Source: SAR324 cluster bacterium REDSEA-S27_B3
GTDB taxonomy: Bacteria > SAR324 > NAC60-12
Direction of reading: 5' to 3'
Assembly: GCA_001627865.1 (NCBI GenBank)
Contig: LUQO01000039.1
Span: 1 to 64,000 of the forward strand
DNA length: 64,000 nt
The notes under the pieces were generated by a model. It saw only the letters and a list, made by a program, of their open reading frames with translations. It did no database searches and was not told the origin of the DNA. The translations under genes and the position numbers were made by a program. Shown in pieces: positions 7,386 to 16,388 of this stretch. Position 1 is the stretch's first letter; each line of letters begins with the position of its first letter.

Positions 7386-9567
7386 GTTTTATTCTTGTTG
7401 TTGTATGATAATTGAGCACTATCTGCCCATTTTGCTGTTTAATATTATTTAACTCAAGATCCATTGGATGATATTTATTCAACTTCAATGGAGGGACAGG
7501 ATGATTTTTAAACAAATTTGTCAGCCATGTTAAATCAAAGCCGTTAAGTAAAAATCGATTTACAACGACACGAATAAAATCCCTTTCCAGTACCAAATGA
7601 AAATCTGTATCAACTTCTAGTTCTCTTTCACCCAGTTTTCCGTATACTTGAAAATTTGTTAAGGATTGATCAGTGTGTACTTCAATATTTTCTACTTGTT
7701 GGAAGCGATCGAGTATCGTTTTTTCCATAGTATCTCCATCAACAAGCAATTGCATCGTAATACCTAAGTGTTCGTCAAATACAGGCCAGTTGTAAAATTT
7801 TGAAAGATGTATATTTGGTTTTGGGGACTTAATGGATATTCTCATTTCAGCGGTAACTAATTCCTTAAAAGGTACTTGTTCTGCAAATAAATTTACCTCA
7901 ATATGTTTTCCAGAATTATCCAGTTTACTTTTAATTGTAATGTTTTTAGCCTCAGCCCATCTGCTTTCAAGGATATCTTTCCACCAAGCATTCCATTCTG
8001 ATCCCCACCTTTCAGGTAAATTTTGTTCGTAATTTTGAAACTTAGATAAAACTGGGTTAATTTTATAAAATAGAAAGTTTCCTCCAGGACTTTGAAAAAT
8101 CGCATTCATTGAATATTCCGGAGCAAGAAATGAGCTCATTCTTGGAATGTCTATTTGCTTAGCACGGTCAAACAATACATAAAAATTTGTATAGGGTTCC
8201 TGAGAAATAAAGGCTTTCATATTTGCCAAATCATGGTCTTCATAATCATAATGTTGCCTTCTGTATTGTTCTCCAAAAAGATAGTAGCGCAACATCCAGC
8301 CAAGAGACTGTTCAAAAAGAAAACTGTTTTCTTGTGTAATATAAGGTTTCAATTCTTTTACAACTTCACGAGCTCCTTGATATGGTACATTTATTGAGCC
8401 CTCACCAATCTGCTTTATCCTCTTTGATGCAGGAATAAAAACTGCTCCTAAAACAATTACTATCAAGAAACTGACCTTTAGATTTACAGGAATTACCATT
8501 TTCCCACTCCAGCTATTAACATTAGTCAATTGAGCGAGTGTAATGCTTGCTGTCAAAATAAGAAAAGGGAATACCGGAAAAACATAATGAGGGCCTGTAT
8601 ATTTTCTGGCTATAAAAATCAGCAAAAAGAAAAAGAACAGCGTGAACAGATTAAAACCAAAATGCAGTTTATCGTTCAATTGAAGAGGTTTTTGCAGACG
8701 CCGCTGATTAAAGATTTTTACCAGAAAAATGATCATTGAAAGTAACATTAAAGCTATTACCCAATGCCAGCTCAAACCAATCACTTCTGCCATATCTCCC
8801 TTGAGTCTGGTTAGACGTTCATGATAAGAACCCACAAATTCAGTTTCTTGCCCTCCGGAGACAAAACTGGTTATGTATTTAAAAACTCTCAAACGATCAC
8901 TTGCCAAAAACAAGCTCCAGTACAAAACTGGAAGAAAGAACGTCATGAATCCCGGTATCATTTTTACAATTGATTTTGTTACAGAACGTAACACTTCCTG
9001 CCTGTTATGATGATGGAACTCTAAAATCAACAGCCAGAGAAGGTAAAAAGGACCAAAAGAAAGTACTGTTTGTTTCATTCCGAATGCGATGCCAATCAAT
9101 AAACCAGTCCAATAATAGTGTCGATGAAGCATTGTCCAAAACGAAAACATCACTACAGCCATGAAAAATGAATCTATATATCCCACAGTTGAAAGCGAAA
9201 CACTTCCCGGAGAAAGCGCAAAGAGAAGTGCTGCAAGAATTCCAGCGAAAGAATCATATAAATCCCTTCCCAGCAAATAGATAATCAACATTCCTAATAA
9301 TCCGCCTAGAAAACTGGGAATAGCAGCAACAGATTCAGAGACTCCAAACATGTAGAAAAAAAAAGCCTGAAGGTAAAAAAACAAAGGAGGTTTGTCGCTC
9401 ACATGGTTAACTTGCAGAAGCAAATCACCGTCAGCAATTGCGCGTCCAAGTGAAGCATAAAATGCAGTGTCCATAAACAGGGGGGCCAGATTATAGATCG
9501 ACAGGCGAAGGATGGCCCCAAGCAGCAATATTGCAATTATCCAGAAGACGGTACTATTATTGCCCAT
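7378..9567 (-). CDS. GT39-family (ArnT/PMT-like) membrane glycosyltransferase
   Basis: A 729-residue multi-pass membrane enzyme predicted to transfer a sugar from a polyprenyl-phosphate carrier to an envelope acceptor. The N-terminal half is a string of hydrophobic helices. The first periplasmic loop has MDTAFYASLGRAI (about 33-45) and then SDKPPLFFYLQAF (about 57-69), matching the acidic residue and KPPL motif of the PMT_2/ArnT family. Helices continue to about residue 400. The last 330 residues are soluble and unrecognised apart from being beta-rich in appearance. The start is an ATG at 9567, preceded by a 415-bp gene-free stretch. The acceptor substrate is unknown. Confidence 0.82.
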   Translation of the reverse strand: MGNNSTVFWIIAILLLGAILRLSIYNLAPLFMDTAFYASLGRAIADGDLLLQVNHVSDKPPLFFYLQAFFFYMFGVSESVAAIPSFLGGLLGMLIIYLLGRDLYDSFAGILAALLFALSPGSVSLSTVGYIDSFFMAVVMFSFWTMLHRHYYWTGLLIGIAFGMKQTVLSFGPFYLLWLLILEFHHHNRQEVLRSVTKSIVKMIPGFMTFFLPVLYWSLFLASDRLRVFKYITSFVSGGQETEFVGSYHERLTRLKGDMAEVIGLSWHWVIALMLLSMIIFLVKIFNQRRLQKPLQLNDKLHFGFNLFTLFFFFLLIFIARKYTGPHYVFPVFPFLILTASITLAQLTNVNSWSGKMVIPVNLKVSFLIVIVLGAVFIPASKRIKQIGEGSINVPYQGAREVVKELKPYITQENSFLFEQSLGWMLRYYLFGEQYRRQHYDYEDHDLANMKAFISQEPYTNFYVLFDRAKQIDIPRMSSFLAPEYSMNAIFQSPGGNFLFYKINPVLSKFQNYEQNLPERWGSEWNAWWKDILESRWAEAKNITIKSKLDNSGKHIEVNLFAEQVPFKELVTAEMRISIKSPKPNIHLSKFYNWPVFDEHLGITMQLLVDGDTMEKTILDRFQQVENIEVHTDQSLTNFQVYGKLGERELEVDTDFHLVLERDFIRVVVNRFLLNGFDLTWLTNLFKNHPVPPLKLNKYHPMDLELNNIKQQNGQIVLNYHTTTRIKHE

Positions 9568-9982
9568 TTTTATTTGTTAAAAATCAGTTATCTATGCTGT
9601 ACAGAACAATTTAATCCCGCGACAAATGATTGGTTAAACTTGCAAATGAATTATTCTATAATTTGATGCTTTCTTTTATAGCAAAGTAATAATTCAATTC
9701 TACTAAAGGGGAATTCCTGAAGCTTTCAGTCAGTAATTAGCTTAAAATATTTTCATCATGATAAAATAGCAAAGTCTGTGCTTTAAGTCATTAACTGATA
9801 AAAGTCCTTCGGAAGCCTTGTATCAGCAAACATAGACGTCTTGGAGAAAAAGACTTTGTATGATAATATCAAGACTCTTCAAACAGCTTTTCCATAATTA
9901 AAATAAAGATCACCACACATTATAGAAAAACAACCACAGACATGATGGGAAGCGCAATATCATCTTGTGAATTGAACTTGCT
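9568..9982. other. 415-bp divergent intergenic region
   Basis: Separates the minus-strand GT39 gene from the plus-strand PurD-like gene. It is AT-rich, carries no convincing reading frame and no RNA gene I can recognise. One good sigma70-like promoter candidate lies in it (9634-9662). A short imperfect hairpin (AAGTC near 9785 and again AAAGACTT near 9852) is visible but not compelling. The length is unusual for this compact window, so a regulatory RNA or operator is possible. Confidence 0.5.
9634..9662 (+). promoter_or_regulatory. Putative sigma70 promoter upstream of the PurD-like/men genes
   Basis: TTAAAC at 9634-9639 and a perfect TATAAT at 9657-9662 are separated by 17 bp. The -35 box matches the consensus at only three or four positions. 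It would give a leader of about 310 bases before the gene at 9983. No other site in the intergenic region looked better by eye. Confidence 0.35.
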
Positions 9983-11284
9983 ATGACTCCGCGTGTAATG
10001 GTGTTGGGAGTAGGAGCTTTTGCTCACGCAGTACAGTCCATCCTTCAGGAGGACGGTGCCGAAACCTCCTGTTACCTGACACGTCCATATAGTCACTACG
10101 GTCCAGGCCTTGTTGGTCAAACATGGAATACCGATGACTACCCCTCTCCTTTGCCTCTTATTGAACAATATCAGCCTGACCTGATAATTCCCCAGGCAGT
10201 TGCATGGGCAGAGCAACCGTGGGCTGAGGAACTGGTAAAGCAGGGCTGGCTCATTTTCAGTCCTGTCGGCGATGCAATGAATATAGAAGTCTCCCGGAAA
10301 TTGTCCTCCGAACTATGCAGGGAATATGGAATCCCTGTACCAGCCTTCCATCATGTGCAAAATCGCCTTGAAGCACGTCAGGTGATGAAGAATGATCCGC
10401 GTCCTTATGTTTTGAAAAATCCAATCTGTTCACCGTTCAGTCCCATTCATGCCATCATTTGTGAAAGCATTGAGGACACTATGGGATGGATAGAGCGGGT
10501 TGATTACGCAGAAGGCTTGTTTTTGCAGGAATATCTTGGAAAGGAGGAAGCCGGCCACTTTGTTTTCATCAGTGATGGAGAAATAAGCAGTTTAGTTACT
10601 AACCAGGAATACAAACGAGCGTTCACAGGTGATATGGGACCACTTGCGGGCGCACCTCTGGCGGGAATAGTTGAACAGGATCCGGAGGATCAATATGGGC
10701 TGGCAAAAAAATTAATTCATCCGCTAAAGCCATGGTTCAAGAAAACTGGCTATACCGGACCGCTTCAGGTAACCGCTATCCGAAAAGATGGAGTATGGCA
10801 CGCAATTGAATATAACATCCGGTTAGGCGTTACCACAACCGCGTTACTTTTAAGGATGTTGAAAAACCCAGTCAAGGTTCTGCTTGAGGTAGTCCGGAAT
10901 CAAAATCCTGTTCTTGATTGGAATCCTGACAATATTTTTGGCTGCACATTGACATTGGCAGGATACGGTTATCCCTACGTAGTTCCTTCAGTTCCAAAAT
11001 TACCAGTGGAAGTTTCATCGCAATTGGAGTGTGATTTATGGTGGAACGAGGTGGATCAAGAAGATGGTAAGCTTTACATGGCAAATCATCTGAATTTCGA
11101 AATGGGACACAGAATTGCTGACGTGAATGCCTGCTTTGTAAACTTGGAATCCGCGGTTAAGCAAATTGAAAATGAAATGCGAAAACTGCGCTGCCTTGGC
11201 AGTTATTACAGGCTGGACCTAAAAGAACTGTCATCAAAATATCTCGATTTGATGTCATCTGCAAAAAATCAGGCACAAAATTAA
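9983..11284 (+). CDS. PurD-like ATP-grasp ligase
   Basis: A 433-residue ATP-grasp protein resembling phosphoribosylamine-glycine ligase (GARS). Visible features are an N-terminal nucleotide-binding-like VMVLGVGAFAHAV segment, LIIPQAVAWAEQ, a SPVGDAMNIEVSRKLSSEL region equivalent to the GARS domain entry, PYVLKNP, and GYTGPLQVTAIR followed by EYNIRLG, which corresponds to the metal-binding EFNxRFGDPE of PurD. The conservation is weak and the usual GDPE is missing, so the substrate may differ from glycinamide synthesis. Its stop codon overlaps the menG start (TAATG at 11282-11286), tying it to menaquinone genes rather than to purine genes. Confidence 0.65.
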   Translation: MTPRVMVLGVGAFAHAVQSILQEDGAETSCYLTRPYSHYGPGLVGQTWNTDDYPSPLPLIEQYQPDLIIPQAVAWAEQPWAEELVKQGWLIFSPVGDAMNIEVSRKLSSELCREYGIPVPAFHHVQNRLEARQVMKNDPRPYVLKNPICSPFSPIHAIICESIEDTMGWIERVDYAEGLFLQEYLGKEEAGHFVFISDGEISSLVTNQEYKRAFTGDMGPLAGAPLAGIVEQDPEDQYGLAKKLIHPLKPWFKKTGYTGPLQVTAIRKDGVWHAIEYNIRLGVTTTALLLRMLKNPVKVLLEVVRNQNPVLDWNPDNIFGCTLTLAGYGYPYVVPSVPKLPVEVSSQLECDLWWNEVDQEDGKLYMANHLNFEMGHRIADVNACFVNLESAVKQIENEMRKLRCLGSYYRLDLKELSSKYLDLMSSAKNQAQN

Positions 11285-12006
11285 TGACATATACACTACC
11301 TAAGACTGAAGAAAAATCAGTTTATGTTGAGCAAATGTTTAATAAAATTGCTCAAAAATATGATCTTTTCAACGATATTATTACTTTTGGCATGCATCGT
11401 TACTGGAAAAAATTTTTGGTGTGTCAAACTGGTTTGGGGTCTGAAAATCGTTGTTTGGATTTGTGCTGTGGTACAGGTGATATCGCCCGTGAAATATTGC
11501 GACAACATCCATCATGCAAAGTATCCGGTCTTGATTTTTCAACAGAAATGCTTGGCATTGCTGAATCAAAAAACACAAAGGATGCCAGTATAAAGTATGT
11601 TCAGGGGGACGCAATGAATATTCCATTTACGGAAGCTTTTTTTGATGCAGTTACAGTTGGTTATGGCCTGCGAAATGTGCAAGATTTGAGAGGTTGTCTG
11701 CAGGAAATATTGCGGGTGCTTAGACCAGGCGGAGTGCTTGTCTCACTGGATGTTGGAAAAGTAAGTTTACCGCTGCTAGCAGAGCTTAATCACTTTTATT
11801 TTTTCCATGTTGTGCCTTTGATAGGAAAATTGTTAATGTCAGGTGAAAAGATGTTTCAATATTTGCCGCAATCTTCAGTTGAGTATCCCAACCAGGAATT
11901 CCTTAAAAACTTAATGACTGAAGCAGGATTTCAGAAGGTAGAATTTCACAATTTCGTTTTTGGTGCTTCTACGGTTCATGTTGCGTACAAATCAGCTAAG
12001 AATTGA
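11284..12006 (+). CDS. menG: Demethylmenaquinone methyltransferase (UbiE/MenG)
   Basis: SAM-dependent C-methyltransferase that converts demethylmenaquinone to menaquinone. The UbiE signature is present: FNKIAQKYDLFNDIITFGMH near residue 18, the SAM motif LDLCCGTGDIARE near 60, GLDFSTEML near 82, and the second family signature YGLRNVQDLRGCLQEILRVL near 125, followed by RPGG. The length of 240 is normal. It overlaps the preceding gene by one base and precedes menF by 15 bp. Because men genes are adjacent and no ubi genes are seen, the menaquinone role is more likely than ubiquinone. Confidence 0.92.
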   Translation: MTYTLPKTEEKSVYVEQMFNKIAQKYDLFNDIITFGMHRYWKKFLVCQTGLGSENRCLDLCCGTGDIAREILRQHPSCKVSGLDFSTEMLGIAESKNTKDASIKYVQGDAMNIPFTEAFFDAVTVGYGLRNVQDLRGCLQEILRVLRPGGVLVSLDVGKVSLPLLAELNHFYFFHVVPLIGKLLMSGEKMFQYLPQSSVEYPNQEFLKNLMTEAGFQKVEFHNFVFGASTVHVAYKSAKN

Positions 12007-12021
12007 AAACAACAGGAACCA

Positions 12022-13404
12022 GTGAAAACCAAAATATACCAATCTCTTGAAGAAGCTCGCTGTGCTCTCTTAAATCTAGTCAATGCATGGATTGAAGCAA
12101 AGAACAAATCTTCTGCTTACAATACCGAAATAATACGTTTTCAAGTTTCTTTAGAGCAGGCTCACCCACTGGAATGGTTAACTTTACAGGATTGTTCAGA
12201 AAAAATATTTTGGGAAAATCGCACACAAAAAGAACAGTTTGCAGGTATTGGAATCGCCTTTGAAATATCAGATGGGAAAGAGGGTTATGAAAATATTTTG
12301 CTGAGTGTAAATAAATTATTAGAGAATTCACCAGATTCCGTTCGTTTTTTTGGAGGAATGCGTTTTGACGCAAGTGTCCCAACTTCTCCGGAATGGGAAA
12401 AATGGAAAACAGCACATCTCACATTGCCTTTGGTTGAATTATGTATCGTTGATCAAAGTGTGACTCTTGCCTGCCACATACACACTGGAGCTAATGCTGA
12501 TTCAAAATTGAAGCAGCTGCAGAAAATGCTTGAATCAATGCGTACGGAAGACATAACAATTCCTGACAGTCCTCTGATTCAGCTTGAACGACACGATATC
12601 CCGGAATACAGACAATGGTGCAGTCTGGTTGAACAAGGACTTGAAAAGATCAATGCAGGCAATATTGACAAAGTAGTGCTGGCACGAACAGCGGTTTTCA
12701 ATTTAGCTCGGGACTATGACCCGACCGAATTACTGTTACAATTAAGACGTCAAGCCCCACAAGCATTTCATTATTGTTTTCAGCTGGATGCACATCACGC
12801 TTTTTTGGGAATCACTCCGGAACTGCTTTACAGACGTTCCGGAAGTCAAATTGAAAGTGAAGCGATTGCCGGCACACGTCCCCGTGGTTTTACACTTGAA
12901 GATGATCAACGACTGGCCGCAGAACTTCGGGAAAGTGAAAAAGAACAGCGTGAGCATTTAATGGTATTGGAAAGAATGGAGAGGCTGCTTCAGAAATATT
13001 GCAAAAAAACAGAGCGCCTTTCTTATTTGGAACCACTTAAATTGAGACATGTCCAGCATCTACAAAGCAAGATGCGTGGGACCTTAAGATCGGAAATTAG
13101 TGACTCAGATTTACTGCCTGCTTTTCACCCCACACCAGCTGTTTCCGGAACACCTGATCCGGAGGCTCGTGCTTTAATCAGAAAGCTTGAACCATTTGAT
13201 CGCGGTTGGTACGCCGGGCCTGTAGGATGGATAAGCCGTAAGCAGGCTGAATTTGCTGTGGGGATTAGATCAGGCCTGTTATGCGGTCGTATTTTAAGAA
13301 TCTACACTGGAGCAGGTATTGTTGATGGATCTGTTCCGGATGAAGAATGGCGAGAGATTGAAGTCAAACTACAAAGCTGGCAATATTTACTGGAACGAAC
13401 GTGA
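12022..13404 (+). CDS. menF: Isochorismate synthase MenF
   Basis: Converts chorismate to isochorismate, the first committed step of menaquinone synthesis. The chorismate-binding domain occupies roughly residues 195-455, with KVVLARTAVF, LGITPELLYRRSG, IESEAIAGTRPRG, HPTPAVSGTP and VGIRSG near the end; these are the conserved catalytic stretches of the MST family. The start is a GTG at 12022; an upstream ATG is not available. The end overlaps menD by 4 bp (GTGA). The N-terminal 190 residues are poorly conserved, as usual. A salicylate- or siderophore-type isochorismate synthase is excluded mainly by the menD neighbour. Confidence 0.92.
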   Translation: MKTKIYQSLEEARCALLNLVNAWIEAKNKSSAYNTEIIRFQVSLEQAHPLEWLTLQDCSEKIFWENRTQKEQFAGIGIAFEISDGKEGYENILLSVNKLLENSPDSVRFFGGMRFDASVPTSPEWEKWKTAHLTLPLVELCIVDQSVTLACHIHTGANADSKLKQLQKMLESMRTEDITIPDSPLIQLERHDIPEYRQWCSLVEQGLEKINAGNIDKVVLARTAVFNLARDYDPTELLLQLRRQAPQAFHYCFQLDAHHAFLGITPELLYRRSGSQIESEAIAGTRPRGFTLEDDQRLAAELRESEKEQREHLMVLERMERLLQKYCKKTERLSYLEPLKLRHVQHLQSKMRGTLRSEISDSDLLPAFHPTPAVSGTPDPEARALIRKLEPFDRGWYAGPVGWISRKQAEFAVGIRSGLLCGRILRIYTGAGIVDGSVPDEEWREIEVKLQSWQYLLERT

Positions 13405-15146
13405 ACTGGAATACATGCTGGGGCGAATGGATTGTGGAGGAGTTAGTGCGGCACGGCACAAGATGTTTTTGTATTTCACCAGGTTCACGCTCCACTCCAC
13501 TGACTTCTGCTGTTGCAAACAATCCGAAAGCTAAAGCTGTTATATTTTTTGACGAGCGTGCTGCTGGGTATTATGCCCTTGGTCATGCACGTGCTACCGG
13601 GATTCCTGCAGTATTGATCTGTACATCAGGAACTGCCGCAGCAAATTATTTACCTGCCGTTGTAGAAGCTTCCGTTGAACAAATCCCACTGCTGCTGATG
13701 ACTGCAGACCGACCGCCTGAACTTCAAGAAACTGGGGCGAATCAGGCTGTTAATCAAACACATCTTTTTGGTACACATGTCAGATGGTTTTTTGATCCTG
13801 GCTGTCCTGGACCGGAATTCACTGCCGAAACTTTACTTGCCTCCATAGATCATGCGATCTCAAAAACACACCTCCCTATGTCAGGACCGGTACACCTTAA
13901 TTTCCCTTTCCGCGAACCTTTCTTTGAAAATACTGATAACGGAAATATATTGGAATACAAGCTGATAGCCGGGAAAAAACCTTTTGTTCGATATTCTGCT
14001 CCCAGAAAAACACTCCCGGAAGAAGTAATACAGGATTTATTAGGGAACCGACCTGAATCAGGGATTTTGAGTATCGGACGTGTATCCAAGGACTCACATG
14101 ATTCTCTCAGAATGTTGGCAGCCAAGCTCGATTGGCCTGTATTTGCGGACATAACCTCAGGTCTTCGTCTTGGTGAAAATTGTCCCAACAGGATTACATA
14201 TTACGATCAGCTACTGCATGATGAGCTGACTACTTCCAGCTGGGAAATAGAAGCAATATGGCACATTGGTTTCCCGCCTACATCAAAACGCTGGCTGTCT
14301 CGCTGGGAACAGAAGCCTGCGCTTCAAATGGTATGGATCGCTGATCATGCTGAACGTCATGATCAGTCTCAGCAGTTTCGCTGGAAAATTGAAACAGAAA
14401 TTGAAGAATTTTGCAATCTTGCGGTAAATGGTTTGAAGCTTGAAGAAAATAACTCAAGGAAATCAAATAAAGAAAAATGGCTTTATGCATCTGATGCTGC
14501 AGAAAAATTGATTGATGAGCACTTGTACTCAAATGTTGAAAAAAATGCTATCAATGAGTTTGGTCTCGTAAGAAGGTTGACTGAAATCATCCCGGGATCT
14601 TTTGCGTTTTTTATCGGAAACAGTCTCCCAGTCAGGGCAGTAAATATGTTTGGATCCGGAAAAGGTGCGGAAGTTGCCACTGCTCTCAATCGAGGTGCCA
14701 GTGGAATTGACGGCCTAATTGCCTCAGCGTGCGGATTTGCCTCCGGACTGAATCGACCTGTCGTATTACTGATCGGTGATTTGTCTGCAATCCATGATCT
14801 TAATTCATTCAAACTGCTTACGGAAACTGTGGTACCAGTTTTGCTGGTAATAATCAATAATCAAGGTGGCGGAATATTTTCATTTCTGCCAATTTCTCAG
14901 CAGAAAAAAATGTTTGAAACGTATTACGGTACACCACACAACCTGAACTTCAGTTCAATTTCTGCAATGTTTGATCTGGAATATCACAAGCCAGAATCAA
15001 TTAAAGCTTTTGAGGAAGTTTTTTTAAAGGCATCTCAAAATAATAAATCGGCAGTAATCGAAGTAATTACAAAGCGTGATCAGAATCCGAAACAACTTGA
15101 GGCACTTAAACAGAAACTCATGAAATGTGCGTTTGTACCTGAATAA
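13401..15146 (+). CDS. menD: 2-succinyl-5-enolpyruvyl-6-hydroxy-3-cyclohexene-1-carboxylate synthase MenD
   Basis: Thiamine-diphosphate enzyme that joins isochorismate and 2-oxoglutarate. The N-terminal Pyr domain has CISPGSRSTPLTSAVANNP (about 23-41), FFDERAAGYYALGHA with the catalytic-type glutamate, and CTSGTAAANYLPAVVEA. TADRPPELQETGANQ follows. The C-terminal PP domain has NRGASGIDGLIASACGFA and LIGDLSAIHDLNS leading to INNQGGGIFSFLP, the ThDP and metal site. The length of 581 is typical. The start GTG overlaps the menF stop. Genes for the later steps (menC, menE, menB) are not in the window. Confidence 0.95.
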   Translation: MNWNTCWGEWIVEELVRHGTRCFCISPGSRSTPLTSAVANNPKAKAVIFFDERAAGYYALGHARATGIPAVLICTSGTAAANYLPAVVEASVEQIPLLLMTADRPPELQETGANQAVNQTHLFGTHVRWFFDPGCPGPEFTAETLLASIDHAISKTHLPMSGPVHLNFPFREPFFENTDNGNILEYKLIAGKKPFVRYSAPRKTLPEEVIQDLLGNRPESGILSIGRVSKDSHDSLRMLAAKLDWPVFADITSGLRLGENCPNRITYYDQLLHDELTTSSWEIEAIWHIGFPPTSKRWLSRWEQKPALQMVWIADHAERHDQSQQFRWKIETEIEEFCNLAVNGLKLEENNSRKSNKEKWLYASDAAEKLIDEHLYSNVEKNAINEFGLVRRLTEIIPGSFAFFIGNSLPVRAVNMFGSGKGAEVATALNRGASGIDGLIASACGFASGLNRPVVLLIGDLSAIHDLNSFKLLTETVVPVLLVIINNQGGGIFSFLPISQQKKMFETYYGTPHNLNFSSISAMFDLEYHKPESIKAFEEVFLKASQNNKSAVIEVITKRDQNPKQLEALKQKLMKCAFVPE

Positions 15147-15239
15147 TATGATGTTAATCAAAACACTAATTATTCAAACAGATAATTAAATCAATTATTC
15201 TTTCTTCATACCTACTCACTCTTGTTCCCCAAAATCACA

Positions 15240-16388
15240 ATGTCTGCCCGCTATGATTTGCCCCTGATTGGAGCAACTTTATTTTTACTCTCATGGGGAA
15301 CAGTTATGATCTACAGTACAGGCGGGGTCTTTGCCGAACTTCAATACAATGACGGACATTACTTTTTATACCGACACCTTATTCATGTGCTGGCAGGACT
15401 TGCCGCAATGGGTGTAGCTTTGACTGTTGACTACAAAAAATGGAAGCAGTTATCAATATGGCTCAGGGCGGGAATGCTTGTTCTGCTGATTCTTGTTTTA
15501 ATTCCTGAAATAGGACACGAAGTAAAAGGAGGACGCCGCTGGCTGCGTTATGGTTCATTGAGTATCCAGCCTGCTGAATTACTGAAGGTTGTTTTGATTA
15601 TTTATGTGGCATCGTATCTGGAAAGGAAACAAGAACTGCTGGCTTCTTTCTTTCGTGGTTTAACGCCAAATTTTATAGTCACAAGCATTTTTCTTTTTCT
15701 GGTCCTGCTGCAACCGGATTTTGGCAATGTAATTTTGATGGCAACAACAGTCCTGCTTATGCTGTACGTAGGTGGCGGCCGCCCAGTACACATTGCCAGT
15801 AGTCTGATAGGTGTGGGAATAATTGCCGGACTATTGATTGCCTCGCATACCTATCGTGTCCAGCGAATGCTGGCTTTTTTGAATCCATGGGATGATCCGC
15901 AAAATTCAGGGTTCCAAATTATCCAATCATTCATCGCCCTTGGCACAGGAGGATGGGTTGGCAGAGGTCTTGGCGAAAGCCTTCAAAAAAGGCTTTTCCT
16001 GCCTGATGCCCACACTGATTTCATTTTCGCCATTATTGGAGAAGAACTTGGGTTTTTGTGGATATTTGTTTTGATCATCCTCTTTTCTGTTTTTATTTGG
16101 CGGGGCTACTGGATTGCGTGGAATGTTCGGGATACATTTGGTAAACACTTGTCTTTTGGCGCTACAACAATTTTAAGCCTTCAAATTATTCTGAATCTTT
16201 TCGTCGTAGTGGGACTGCTCCCTACAAAGGGCTTACCGCTTCCTTTTATAAGTTACGGTGGAACTTCTCTTGTAGTTTCAATGTTTTTGACCGGGCTCTT
16301 GCTTAATATAAGTGCGCGTCTCAGGCCTGTTGAAGAAACTCCCGAAAAAGGTTTAGCCACTGCCACTAAGCCCCCACCTAATGTGTAA
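15240..16388 (+). CDS. ftsW: Septal peptidoglycan glycosyltransferase FtsW (SEDS family)
   Basis: Ten-helix SEDS protein that polymerises lipid II at the division septum. Diagnostic stretches are GRRWLRYGSLSIQPAELLK (about residue 98), FQIIQSFIALGTGGWVGRGL, LPDAHTDFIFAIIGEELGF, and PTKGLPLPFISYGGTSLV near the C-terminus. These fit FtsW better than RodA, notably the SIQPAE and DAHTDFIFAIIGEE versions. I chose the ATG at 15240; an in-frame TTG at 15222 would add six residues. No other mur/fts genes are nearby, which is unusual because ftsW normally sits in the dcw cluster. Its last 8 bp overlap the ankyrin gene. Confidence 0.88.
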   Translation: MSARYDLPLIGATLFLLSWGTVMIYSTGGVFAELQYNDGHYFLYRHLIHVLAGLAAMGVALTVDYKKWKQLSIWLRAGMLVLLILVLIPEIGHEVKGGRRWLRYGSLSIQPAELLKVVLIIYVASYLERKQELLASFFRGLTPNFIVTSIFLFLVLLQPDFGNVILMATTVLLMLYVGGGRPVHIASSLIGVGIIAGLLIASHTYRVQRMLAFLNPWDDPQNSGFQIIQSFIALGTGGWVGRGLGESLQKRLFLPDAHTDFIFAIIGEELGFLWIFVLIILFSVFIWRGYWIAWNVRDTFGKHLSFGATTILSLQIILNLFVVVGLLPTKGLPLPFISYGGTSLVVSMFLTGLLLNISARLRPVEETPEKGLATATKPPPNV

